Shown: positions 57,027 through 64,000 of the stretch, piece by piece
Position numbering within the stretch: the stretch's first letter is position 1
How the letters are laid out: every line of letters begins with the position of its first letter
Notes under the pieces: generated by a model
The model's database searches: none
The model's input: only the letters and a program-made list of their open reading frames with translations
What the model was told of the DNA's origin: nothing
Program-made: the position numbers and the translations under genes
Assembly (NCBI RefSeq): GCF_026107455.2
Contig: NZ_JAPCHY010000004.1
Coordinates: forward strand, 124,001 to 188,000
Source of the DNA: Xanthomonas chitinilytica
GTDB taxonomy: Bacteria > Pseudomonadota > Gammaproteobacteria > Xanthomonadales > Xanthomonadaceae
Direction: 5' to 3'
Length of the DNA: 64,000 bases

Positions 57027-57108
57027 GTCGTCCCCGCGCAGGCGGGGACCCAGTGCCTTTGCCTTTCTCGAGCAAGAGACGCTGGATCCCCGCCTGCGTG
57101 GGGGTGAC
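57027..57108. repeat. Inverted pair of 27-base palindromic units
   Basis: The unit at 57027-57053 (GTCGTCCCCGCGCAGGCGGG, continuing GACCCAG) and its inverted copy at 57082-57108 match at 23 of 27 positions. Each unit contains its own stem (CCCCGC/GCGGGG). A third, split copy precedes at 56850-56990. This resembles dispersed GGATCCCCGCCTGCG-type repeats found in xanthomonads. The 550-base gap 56701-57250 otherwise holds no gene; 57109-57238 shows nothing clear. Confidence 0.85.
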
Positions 57109-57250
57109 CGGTTCCATTCGTCGTGACCATCCGTACGGATGCAGCCGCGATGAAGGTGCCTCCGGAGGCACGGCATGGCTCGTGGGCATCGGCTCGTTCG
57201 CCGCGGCAGCCCTGTCCACAGTGCACGTCCCGTTCGGGCAGAATGCGGCA

Positions 57251-57868
57251 ATGAACGCATTGACCCTGCCCACGCGGGTGATTCCCGCCTACGACTATCG
57301 CCGCGAGCGCTGGCGCAACGGCCTCGGCTGGACCCGCGAGATCCTGCGCGTGCCGGCGACCGGCGACGACTGGCTGCTGCGCCTGTCCATCGCCGAGATC
57401 GAGCAGGACGCGGCGTTCTCCGCGTTCCCGGGCGTCGAGCGCGAGCTGGTGCTGCTGCGCGGCGAGGGGCTGCGCCTGCGCTTCGCCGATGGCCGCTGCC
57501 ACGTGCTGATGCCGCCGCACGACCGCCTGCGCTTCGCCGGCGAGGACGAGGTGGGCGGCGAGTTGGTGGACGGGGTGACCCACGACTTCAACCTGATGTG
57601 GCGGCGCGACGCGCTCGAAGCCGAACTGCTGCACCGGCCGCTGGTCGGCTCGATGTTCTTCTTCGCCGAGCCGGATACCGCCTGGGCGATCCACCTGCTG
57701 TCCGGGCAGGCCGAGTTCGAGGGCGAGCCCGCGCTGCAGCCGCTGGAAGCCGGCGACAGCGCCTGGCTGGGTGCCGGCGAGCGCCGCCGCTACGCCCTGC
57801 GCGGCGGCGGCGAACTGCTGGCGGCAAGGGTGAGGACGGCGGGCGCGGAGCCGCGCGGAGAACGTTGA
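57251..57868 (+). CDS. hutD: HutD family protein
   Basis: A 205-residue bicupin-like protein. The family pattern is clear: YDYRRERWRNGLGWTREILR at the start, WLLRLSIAEIEQDAAFSAFPGVERELVLLRGEGLRL, then VTHDFNLMWRRDAL in the second half. HutD is linked to histidine utilisation in Pseudomonas, where it may limit hut expression, but no other hut gene is present here. A CAGAAT -10-like element ends 6 bases before the ATG. It is coupled to the next gene by TGATG. Confidence 0.88.
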   Translation: MNALTLPTRVIPAYDYRRERWRNGLGWTREILRVPATGDDWLLRLSIAEIEQDAAFSAFPGVERELVLLRGEGLRLRFADGRCHVLMPPHDRLRFAGEDEVGGELVDGVTHDFNLMWRRDALEAELLHRPLVGSMFFFAEPDTAWAIHLLSGQAEFEGEPALQPLEAGDSAWLGAGERRRYALRGGGELLAARVRTAGAEPRGER

Positions 57869-58326
57869 TGGACATCCGCATCGATGACCTGCGCGGTGCG
57901 GAGATCGCCGCGCTGCTGGCCGGGCACCTGGACGACATGGCGCGGCATTCGCCGCCGGAGAGCATCCATGCGCTGGACCTGGATGCGCTGCGGCACCCGG
58001 GCATCACCTTCTGGACGGCCTGGGACGCCGGCGAACTGCTGGGATGCGGCGCGCTGAAGGCGCTCGACGGCGGCAGTGGCGAAATCAAGTCGATGCGGAC
58101 CGCGCCGGCGCACCTGCGCAAGGGCGTGGCGGCGACGCTGCTCGGGCACATCGTCGAACAGGCCCGCCGCCGCGGCTACCGGCGACTGTGGCTGGAAACC
58201 GGAACGGCGCCGGCCTTCGTGCCGGCCCACCGCCTGTACGCGCGGCATGGCTTCCGGCCCTGCGGGCCGTTCGGCGACTACGTGGCTGATCCGTACAGCT
58301 GTTTCTGGCAGCTGGACCTGGAGTGA
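57868..58326 (+). CDS. GNAT family N-acetyltransferase
   Basis: A 152-residue acetyltransferase. The acetyl-CoA motif lies in EIKSMRTAPAHLRKGVAATLLGHIVEQARRRGY (RKGVAATLL as the R/Q-x-x-G-x-A loop), with GITFWTAWDAGELLGCGALKAL before and LYARHGFRPCGPFGDY after. The substrate is unknown. Its ATG shares one base with the HutD stop. It converges on the reductase gene with only 10 bases between, without a terminator. Confidence 0.88.
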   Translation: MDIRIDDLRGAEIAALLAGHLDDMARHSPPESIHALDLDALRHPGITFWTAWDAGELLGCGALKALDGGSGEIKSMRTAPAHLRKGVAATLLGHIVEQARRRGYRRLWLETGTAPAFVPAHRLYARHGFRPCGPFGDYVADPYSCFWQLDLE

Positions 58327-58336
58327 GAAGGCGACC

Positions 58337-59950
58337 TCAATACACGTCGCGGCGGTAGCGACCTTCCAGGATCAACCGTTCCTTGCCATCGGCGCCCAGC
58401 ACCCGTTCGATCACCGCATCCACGCCCGGGGCCATGCCCTGCAGGCTGCCGCAGACCAGCAGCGTGGCGCCGTCGTCGATCCACTGCCGCAACGCATCGG
58501 CGGCGTCGGCCAGCGCGTGCTGCACGTAGCGGCGTTCGCCGCCGTCGCGGCTGAACACCGCATCGAGGCGTTCGATCCAGCCCTGCGCCTGCCACTGGCG
58601 CAGTTCCTCGCCGAAGAAGAAGTCGTGCGCGGCGTTGCGTTCGCCGAACAGCAGCCAGTTGCGGCGCGCGCCGGCCTCGATGCGGGCGCGCAGGTGCGCG
58701 CGCAGGCCGGCGATGCCGGTGCCGTTGCCGACCAGGACCAGCGGGCTGGCGGAAGCGGGCGGGTGGAAGTTGGGATTGCCGCGCAGGCGCAGCGCGATCC
58801 CGCCGCCGACCGGGACGTGGTCGCACAACCAGCCGCTGCCCAGGCCAGGCGTGCCGTCGGGCTGCAGCTGGCGCCGCAGCAGCAGCTGCACGCTGCCTTC
58901 GACGGGGATGGAGGCGATGGAGTATTCGCGGTGCGGCAACGGCTTCAGGTCGGCGGCCAGCGCCTGCACGTCATGGGCGGCGGATGCGTCGGCGGCCAGC
59001 AGCTGCGAGCGCGCCAGCCGTTCGCGCAGCGGTTCGTCGCCGACCTGCGTATCGCCGTCGAGGCCGTGGTCGGCGAGCCAGCGTTCGACCGCGTGCGGCG
59101 GATGGCGCGGGCCGATCTCGGCGATATCGCCGGCCTGCCAGGCCGGCAGCGGCGGCTCCTGCGGCACCAGCGCGAGATGGAACACGCTGCCGCCGGCACT
59201 GCCGGGATTGAGCCACTGCCGTTGCTGCAGGCGCCAGCGCTGGTACTGCGGCGGCGTCCAGTCCGGCAGTTCGCCGGCCTGGCCGCCGAGCTGGCCGAGC
59301 AACTGCTGCCAGTGGCGCAGCGCGGCCGGGTCGGCGTTGTCCACTTCCACGGTATCGAACAGCGGATGCGCGCCCTGCTGGCGCAGCCAGCCGTCGAGCT
59401 GGTGGCCGAAGGCGCAGAACCGCGCGTAGCTGCGGTCGCCCAGCGCCAGCACCGCGTAGTGCAGGTGGGACAGCGCGGGCGCCTGCGGCATCAGCCGGCG
59501 CAGGAACGGCAGGGCATGGTCGGGGGCGTCGCCTTCGCCGGTGGTGCTGGCGACGAACAGGGCGCGCTCGCTGCCCGCCAGCAGCGCGGCGTCCAGCTGG
59601 TCCAGCGCACGCAGGCGTACCGGGGTGCCGCTGGCGCGCAGTGCCTCGGCGCTGCGTTCGGCCAGTTCGCGGGCGAAGCCGGTCTGGCTGGCCCAGACCA
59701 CCAGCAGCGGCTTTTCGCCGGTGTCGGCCGCGGCATCGTCGCGCGGCCGCGCACGCCACCACAGCGCACCGCACAGCAGGGCGTAGGCCAGCAGGCTGGC
59801 GCCGGCCCATTGCCAGTGCGAGCGCAGCGGCGGCGCCAGCCACCAGCTCTCCCGCAGGTGCAGGCGCAGCAGCAGCCAGGCGCCGATCGCCAGCAGCAAC
59901 ATCGCGGCGATGTTGCCGAGCACGGCGCGCGAGGGGAGGAAGCGGTTCAT
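58337..59950 (-). CDS. Membrane-anchored flavodoxin/NADPH reductase (sulfite-reductase flavoprotein type)
   Basis: A 537-residue protein with two N-terminal membrane helices (LGNIAAMLLLAIGAWLLLRL and GASLLAYALLCGALWW), a flavodoxin domain (about 75-215, VVWASQTGFARELAE, ASTTGEGDAPDHA, LALGDRSYARFCAFGHQLD), an FAD domain with REYSIASIP, and an NADPH domain with GNGTGIAGLRAHL, FGERNAAHDFFF and LVCGSLQGMA, ending in RRDVY. It can carry electrons from cytosolic NADPH to the membrane. It is last in the Fur-box operon and overlaps apbE by 4 bases, so its partner is probably the PepSY/DUF2271 module rather than sulfite reductase. Confidence 0.9.
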   Translation of the reverse strand: MNRFLPSRAVLGNIAAMLLLAIGAWLLLRLHLRESWWLAPPLRSHWQWAGASLLAYALLCGALWWRARPRDDAAADTGEKPLLVVWASQTGFARELAERSAEALRASGTPVRLRALDQLDAALLAGSERALFVASTTGEGDAPDHALPFLRRLMPQAPALSHLHYAVLALGDRSYARFCAFGHQLDGWLRQQGAHPLFDTVEVDNADPAALRHWQQLLGQLGGQAGELPDWTPPQYQRWRLQQRQWLNPGSAGGSVFHLALVPQEPPLPAWQAGDIAEIGPRHPPHAVERWLADHGLDGDTQVGDEPLRERLARSQLLAADASAAHDVQALAADLKPLPHREYSIASIPVEGSVQLLLRRQLQPDGTPGLGSGWLCDHVPVGGGIALRLRGNPNFHPPASASPLVLVGNGTGIAGLRAHLRARIEAGARRNWLLFGERNAAHDFFFGEELRQWQAQGWIERLDAVFSRDGGERRYVQHALADAADALRQWIDDGATLLVCGSLQGMAPGVDAVIERVLGADGKERLILEGRYRRDVY

Positions 59951-60924
59951 GCGGCGCTGGCGTCGAGGTGCTGCTGGAAGGCCGGGCTGATCGCCTCTTC
60001 GACGCCCTCGGCGCCGCGCGAGACGAAACGCGCGGCGATGCCGTGGGCGCGGGCGAAGGCCATGCCCTCGTCGGCGCCCATCACCGTCAGCGCGGTGGCC
60101 CAGGCGTCGGCGTCCATCGCCGCGCGCGCGACCACGGTGACCGCGGCCGCGGCGTGGGGAACGGGTGCGGCGGTGCGCGGATCCAGGGTGTGGCTGTAGC
60201 GCCGGCCGTCGATCTCGTGGCGGTGCCAGCGGTCGCCGGAGGTGGCCACGGCCAGGTCGTCCAGCGCCAGCACGCGCGGTGGCCAGTCGCCGGCGGCGTC
60301 CTCGTCGGGACCGGATTCGACCAGCACCCGCCACGGCTGGCCGTCGGGCTTGCGGCCATAGCCGTGCAGTTCGCCGCCGACCTCGACCAGCGCGGCGGCG
60401 ATGCCGATGCCGCGCAGCCAGCGGCCGACCTGGTCCACGCCGAAGCCCTTGGCGATGGCCGACAGGTCCAGTCGCAGCGCACCGGGCTGCAGCGCCTCGC
60501 GGCCGGAAGCGCGCAGCTGCAGGCGCTGCCAGCCGCAATGCCGGGCGGTGGCGGCCAGGGTCGCGGCATCGGGTACGCGCGGTGCCTGCGCGCCGGCGCC
60601 GAAGCCCCACAGCGCGACCAGCGGGCCGATGCTGGGGTCGAACGCGCCGCCGCTGCGGCGGGCGATGTCCAGCGCGGTTTCCAGCACCCGGAAGAATTCC
60701 TCCGGCAACGCATGCCAGCTGCCGGCATCGCCGCGGTTGTAGCGGCTGATGTCCGAGTCCGGCTCCCAGTTGCTCATCTGCGCGACGACGCGGTCCAGCT
60801 GTGCCTGGATGCCGGCATGCAGCGGGTGCAGGTCGCGTGCGCGACGGGTGGCCAGCTTCACGCTCCAGCGGGTGCCCATGGTGTGGCCGCCGAGCGTGGC
60901 GATGTCGAGGGAGGCGTCTTGCAT
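59947..60924 (-). CDS. apbE: FAD:protein FMN transferase ApbE
   Basis: A 325-residue flavin transferase that attaches FMN to a threonine or serine of exported redox proteins. LGGHTMGTRWSVKL, NWEPDSDISRYNRG, GGAFDPSIGPLVALWGFG, LSAIAKGFGVDQVGRWL, ALVEVGGELHGYGRKPDG, and SHTLDPRTAAPV match the family; AMDADAWATALTVMG carries the metal-site Asp. No signal peptide or lipobox is visible at the N-terminus, unlike most ApbE proteins, so export is unclear. The likely substrate is the DUF2271 protein. Confidence 0.93.
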   Translation of the reverse strand: MQDASLDIATLGGHTMGTRWSVKLATRRARDLHPLHAGIQAQLDRVVAQMSNWEPDSDISRYNRGDAGSWHALPEEFFRVLETALDIARRSGGAFDPSIGPLVALWGFGAGAQAPRVPDAATLAATARHCGWQRLQLRASGREALQPGALRLDLSAIAKGFGVDQVGRWLRGIGIAAALVEVGGELHGYGRKPDGQPWRVLVESGPDEDAAGDWPPRVLALDDLAVATSGDRWHRHEIDGRRYSHTLDPRTAAPVPHAAAAVTVVARAAMDADAWATALTVMGADEGMAFARAHGIAARFVSRGAEGVEEAISPAFQQHLDASAA

Positions 60925-60977
60925 GGGCGATGACGGCGGCGCAGGACCGCGCGCGGCGGTCCTGCGCACGGGCCGCG

Positions 60978-61787
60978 TTACTGCGGCAGCACTTCCAGCG
61001 TGGCGACGTAGCTCAGGCGGCGCTTGCCGGCTTCCTTGAGCGAGGTCTTGCCGTCCTCGGTGCCGGTCTCCAGCCAGTACATGCCGGCCTGCGGCCAGGT
61101 GACGGCGAATTCGCCGGCCGCGTCGGTGCTCACCTTGATCTCTTCCTGCGCGTTGCGGTAGCGGGTGCCGCCACGGGTGATCTCGAACTCCAGCCCGGCC
61201 GCAGGCTTGCCGTCGACCAGCACGCGGAAGCGCGCTTCTTCGCCGGCGAACAGGTCGTTGGGATGGGCGAGGGCGACCAGCTCGATGCCTTCGCCCACCG
61301 GCTTGAGCGCGGTGTCGTTCGGCTTGCCGTTGGTGACGAAGGTCTCCACGCGGCCCAGCGTCTGCGATACCTGCAGGTTCCTGGCGTTCTTCGGCACTTC
61401 GCTGGCGAAGCCGGCCACGGTGCCGCGCCAGCGCTTGGGCTTGCCGTCTTCTTCCCAGTTGGCGAACAGGCCGCTGTTGACGGTGGCGATGCGGTAGGTG
61501 CCCTGCTGCGTCAGTTCGACGTCGAACACGGTGCGGTACTTGCCGGTGGCCACGTTCTGCGCCTCGGCCTTGCCGCCGTCCGGCGCGGTGATCACCAGGC
61601 CCTCGGTGCGCAGCGGCACGTGGTTGAAGTAGAACAGGTCGTTGGAGACGGCGGCATCGACCGTGATCCACGGATTGGTGCCGGCGATCACCGTCTGCGA
61701 CGGCTGCAGCCACGCCTTGTGCGCGGCGGCGGAGAAGGGAAGGACGGTGGCGGCGATGGCGGCTGCCAGGACAAGCGAACGCTTCAT
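60978..61787 (-). CDS. DUF4198 periplasmic protein
   Basis: A 269-residue exported protein with signal peptide ([20 protein letters not shown]). The mature start [14 protein letters not shown] and later Ig-like stretches ([43 protein letters not shown] and [12 protein letters not shown]) match the DUF4198 family, metal-linked periplasmic proteins of unknown reaction. It stands between the DUF2271 and apbE genes in the operon. DUF4198 genes have been reported beside flavinylation systems, in agreement with this context. Confidence 0.88.
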   Translation of the reverse strand: MKRSLVLAAAIAATVLPFSAAAHKAWLQPSQTVIAGTNPWITVDAAVSNDLFYFNHVPLRTEGLVITAPDGGKAEAQNVATGKYRTVFDVELTQQGTYRIATVNSGLFANWEEDGKPKRWRGTVAGFASEVPKNARNLQVSQTLGRVETFVTNGKPNDTALKPVGEGIELVALAHPNDLFAGEEARFRVLVDGKPAAGLEFEITRGGTRYRNAQEEIKVSTDAAGEFAVTWPQAGMYWLETGTEDGKTSLKEAGKRRLSYVATLEVLPQ

Positions 61788-61821
61788 CTCAGGGGGCTCC
61801 TGCGAAAAGGGAAGGGGGAAA

Positions 61822-62340
61822 TCAGGGCTTGATGGCCAGGGTCACGGCACCCAGCTCGCTGCTGCCCTGGGCCTTGCCGGACTGCGGCGCCTTCGCCGGC
61901 CAGGTGAAGGGAATCCTGAGCAGTTCGCGGCCGCCGACCTCGCGCGCGGCTTCCACCACCAGGGTGTACTCGCCGGCCGGCAGGCCCTTGAGCTGCGGCT
62001 GCTGGTCGTCGAACGAGAGCGCATGCCTGCCGGCCGGGCGGGTCGGGCCGGTGACGCCGTCCACCGGCACCTCTAGGGTGCGGCCGCTCTTGCGCCACCA
62101 CTGGCGCAGGTCCGGCAGCCACTTGGTGCCATGGCCTTCGGCGTTGGAGGTCTGCTGGTACCACACCGACAGGTTGGCCGCGGCCTTGCCGTCGGCGCCT
62201 TCCAGCCAGATCGCCACGTACGGCCGGTGGTATTCGGCCACGTTGAGCTTGGGGATCTCGACGTTGACGTCGAGCGTGGCGGCATAGGCCGGCGTGGTGG
62301 CCAGCAGGCCGCTCAGGGCGATGGTCAGGGTGACGCGCAT
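61822..62340 (-). CDS. DUF2271 periplasmic protein, probable flavinylation target
   Basis: A 172-residue exported protein with signal peptide ([20 protein letters not shown]). The beta-rich DUF2271 domain shows [26 protein letters not shown] and [14 protein letters not shown]. Residues 94-100 read DGVTGPT, close to the DGxTGAT motif where ApbE attaches FMN, with Ala replaced by Pro; T100 would be the acceptor. ApbE is encoded two genes downstream. The protein may therefore be a flavin-carrying electron shuttle in the periplasm. Confidence 0.88.
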   Translation of the reverse strand: MRVTLTIALSGLLATTPAYAATLDVNVEIPKLNVAEYHRPYVAIWLEGADGKAAANLSVWYQQTSNAEGHGTKWLPDLRQWWRKSGRTLEVPVDGVTGPTRPAGRHALSFDDQQPQLKGLPAGEYTLVVEAAREVGGRELLRIPFTWPAKAPQSGKAQGSSELGAVTLAIKP

Positions 62341-62366
62341 GGTGCGACTCCGGAACGGGAAACGGA

Positions 62367-63011
62367 TCAGTGGATGAGGAGCAGGGCGATCAGCAGCGGC
62401 ACCACCAGGCCCAGGCCGACCAGCGGCCAGGTCATGCGCCGCTGGCGCGCATGCAGGTGCAGCAGGAACAGGCCGGTGACGCAGAACACCAGGCAGGCGA
62501 CGGCGAAGATATCCAGGAACCAGCCCCAGGCCGGGCCGGCATTGCGGCCCTTGTGCAGGTCGTTGAAGTACGACACCCAGCCACGGCGGGTGCTTTCGTA
62601 TTCCACCGCGCCGGTCTCGCGGTCGATGCTCAGCCACGCGTCGCTGCCGGGGCCGGGCAGCGACAGGTAGATTTCCCCGGTCGACCATTCCGCCGGCCGC
62701 CGTCCGATCGATACCGACAGCTGTTCGCCCAGCCACTGCGCGGCGGCGCGCGGCAGCGGTGCGTTGCCGTCCTCGCGCTCGCCCAGCGCCTGCAGCAGTT
62801 CGCCCGGCAGTTCCAGCTGGCGGTTCACCACCTGCGGCTTGGCCTCGATCCTGGATGCGTGGTTGAGGGTGATGCCGGTGATGGAGAACAGCAGCATGCC
62901 GACCAGGCACACCGCCGAACTGATCCAGTGCCATTGGTGCAGCGTACGCAGCCAGAAGCCGCGGCTGGGCTGCTGTTGGACGGTGGCGGCGGTGGAGCGT
63001 GCGGGAGCCAA
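62367..63011 (-). CDS. PepSY-associated membrane protein
   Basis: A membrane protein of about 214 residues. A first helix ([33 protein letters not shown]) carries His residues, a periplasmic PepSY-like part follows ([30 protein letters not shown]), and two more helices end the protein ([24 protein letters not shown] and [18 protein letters not shown]). The histidine pairs suggest heme binding, as in membrane reductases for ferric siderophores. There is no ATG; TTG at 63011 is my choice, with CTG at 63032 possible. It is first behind the Fur-box promoter. Confidence 0.8.
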   Translation of the reverse strand: MAPARSTAATVQQQPSRGFWLRTLHQWHWISSAVCLVGMLLFSITGITLNHASRIEAKPQVVNRQLELPGELLQALGEREDGNAPLPRAAAQWLGEQLSVSIGRRPAEWSTGEIYLSLPGPGSDAWLSIDRETGAVEYESTRRGWVSYFNDLHKGRNAGPAWGWFLDIFAVACLVFCVTGLFLLHLHARQRRMTWPLVGLGLVVPLLIALLLIH

Positions 63012-63041
63012 GCGGAGGCGGAGGGGGCTCAGGGACCCGGG

Positions 63042-63070
63042 ATTAGAGCATCGGTGAGAATGATTCGCAA
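63042..63070 (-). promoter_or_regulatory. Sigma-70 promoter with Fur box for the PepSY-ApbE operon
   Basis: On the gene strand TTGCGA (-35, 63065-63070) and TCTAAT (-10, 63042-63047) are 17 bases apart. TGAGAATGATTCGCA at 63055-63069 overlaps the spacer and -35 and fits the Fur core TGATAATGATTATCA at 12 of 15 positions. Iron-loaded Fur bound here should block the promoter. Confidence 0.72.
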
Positions 63071-63105
63071 TTTGTGTCGATATGTATCGTCGTCCCGCGG
63101 TCGCC

Positions 63106-64000
63106 TCATGCCTGCTGTGCGGCCGTTGCCGATGACCGCCGGAAGCCGGCACGCGCCAGCCGCTGCAGCGGCTGCTCCAGCAGCCGCCACGACAGCCAGC
63201 CGACCACCGCGCAGGCGGCGACCGCCACCGCCAGGAACACTGCGTGCTGCCAGTGCGCGGCAGTGAAACCGCTGCGTTGCCACAGCCGCCCGAGCGCGGA
63301 GATCACGAACACGTGGCTCAGGTACAGCGAATAGGAGCTGTCGCCGATGCGCAGCAGCAGGCGCGGGAAGCCGGGCTGCCGCGCCTGTTCCCAGCGCACC
63401 GCACCGAGTACCAGCAGGGCGCCGGGCAGGCCGAAGTACGCCGCCCGGTGCAGCACCGGCAGCTCCTGCGGCGGGGTGCCGGCCAGCCACAGCAGCGAAC
63501 CGGCGAAAGCCAGCGCGCCGAGAAGCATCGCCGGCAGTGCGAGTGCGGCCGGCAGCCGGCGCCAGTACAGGCCGACCAGGGCGCCGGCGATGAATTCCAG
63601 CGACAGCGGGCTGGAGACCAGCGTCGCCCATGGCGCGCCGGTGCTGGGCGGCCATGCGTGCGCGGCCAGCGTGGCCACGGCCCAGCCGGCCAGCAGCCAC
63701 GGCAGCTGCCTGTCGCGGGCGAAGGCGATGGCCACGGCCATCACCAGGTAGAAGAAGGCCTCGTGGATCAGCGTCCAACCCACCGTCAGCAGCGGCAGCT
63801 GCGCCTGCGGCCACAGCAGGTACGAGGCCAGGATGCCCTGGTCCTGGTAGGAGCTGTTGGCCATGCCCGGGGCCACCGCCATCAGCACCACCACGAGGGT
63901 GGTGTAGAACCAGTACAGCGGCAGGATGCGCCAGCCGCGGCGCAGCAGGAAGCGGCCGGCTGCGCGCGGCGAGCCGTAGCTGCCGGCGGCGATGGTGGTC
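63106..64000 (-). CDS. Acyltransferase 3 family membrane protein (partial)
   Basis: The C-terminal part, at least 297 residues, of an integral-membrane acyltransferase; the N-terminus lies beyond the right edge. [20 protein letters not shown] is the family's typical R-R-x-x-R-I-x-P-x-Y motif, followed by about seven spans and the conserved [19 protein letters not shown]. The family transfers acyl groups to surface or secreted sugars. It ends 94 bases before the PepSY start and reads the same way, but the Fur promoter between them separates it from that operon. Confidence 0.88.
   Translation of the reverse strand, partial: TTIAAGSYGSPRAAGRFLLRRGWRILPLYWFYTTLVVVLMAVAPGMANSSYQDQGILASYLLWPQAQLPLLTVGWTLIHEAFFYLVMAVAIAFARDRQLPWLLAGWAVATLAAHAWPPSTGAPWATLVSSPLSLEFIAGALVGLYWRRLPAALALPAMLLGALAFAGSLLWLAGTPPQELPVLHRAAYFGLPGALLVLGAVRWEQARQPGFPRLLLRIGDSSYSLYLSHVFVISALGRLWQRSGFTAAHWQHAVFLAVAVAACAVVGWLSWRLLEQPLQRLARAGFRRSSATAAQQA

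Noticed and set aside
57027..57108. Repeat cluster considered as a CRISPR array
   Set aside because: Only three 27-base units, one inverted and one split, with no regular spacers and no cas genes.

Overview
The window comes from a GC-rich gammaproteobacterium, most likely of the family Xanthomonadaceae/Lysobacteraceae (Pseudoxanthomonas-, Stenotrophomonas- or Lysobacter-like). The evidence is the gene order kdsD-kdsC-lptC-lptA-lptB-rpoN-hpf-ptsN-hprK-rapZ-EIIA-ptsH-ptsI-mgtE, the pair pilT-pilU beside yggS-proC, the MurU-AmgK cell-wall salvage pair, and repeats with a GTAG head of the REP type known from this family. Genes are packed tightly, with many ATGA/GTGA stop-start overlaps. I see no rRNA, tRNA, CRISPR array, prophage or insertion sequence.

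Layout: 0-10 kb holds soxR beside a leftward SoxR-type promoter, proC-yggS, the twitching ATPases pilT-pilU, a YitT-like membrane protein, tag, and yqgE-ruvX-pyrB. 10-16.5 kb is an anaerobic/nitric-oxide block: nnrS, a DUF2249 protein, a many-span membrane protein and a DGC-domain protein behind one FNR-type box, then an FNR/ANR regulator downstream of a HemN-like protein behind a second FNR-type box with the same geometry. 16.5-28 kb is a long leftward series for lipopolysaccharide export (kdsD, kdsC, lptCAB), sigma-54 (rpoN), ribosome hibernation (hpf) and a complete regulatory phosphotransferase system with HPr kinase and RapZ but no sugar permease. 28-37.5 kb holds ibaG-murA, two DUF3108 proteins, purM-purN with two small membrane proteins between them, and DUF2066-perM-hda. 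37.5-44 kb covers cell-wall salvage (murU, amgK), small proteins, an M20 peptidase, a ComEA-like secreted DNA-binding protein and two L,D-transpeptidase-type proteins.

44.5-57 kb is a catabolic island for 3-hydroxybutyrate and its oligomers: a GntP-family permease, a TonB-dependent receptor, a transporter-like hybrid histidine kinase, a LuxR-type response regulator, 3-hydroxybutyrate dehydrogenase and a lipoprotein 3-hydroxybutyrate-oligomer hydrolase. Both divergent promoter regions of the island carry the same 14-base motif (TACGAAWGKACGAT) at similar distances from candidate -10 boxes. I propose it as the operator of the response regulator and the island as a self-contained sense-import-degrade system.

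58.3-63.1 kb is a leftward operon behind a good sigma-70 promoter whose spacer carries a Fur-box-like sequence: PepSY-type membrane protein, DUF2271 protein with a DGVTGPT motif resembling an ApbE flavinylation site, DUF4198 protein, ApbE flavin transferase, and a membrane-anchored flavodoxin/NADPH reductase. It looks like an iron-responsive, flavin-based electron-transfer system facing the periplasm. An acyltransferase runs off the right edge.

Non-coding features of note are GTAG-headed inverted repeats at 5.3 and 37.5 kb (the second supplies the murU stop codon), and a repeat-rich gap at 56.8-57.1 kb where short tandem repeats split one copy of a palindromic repeat.
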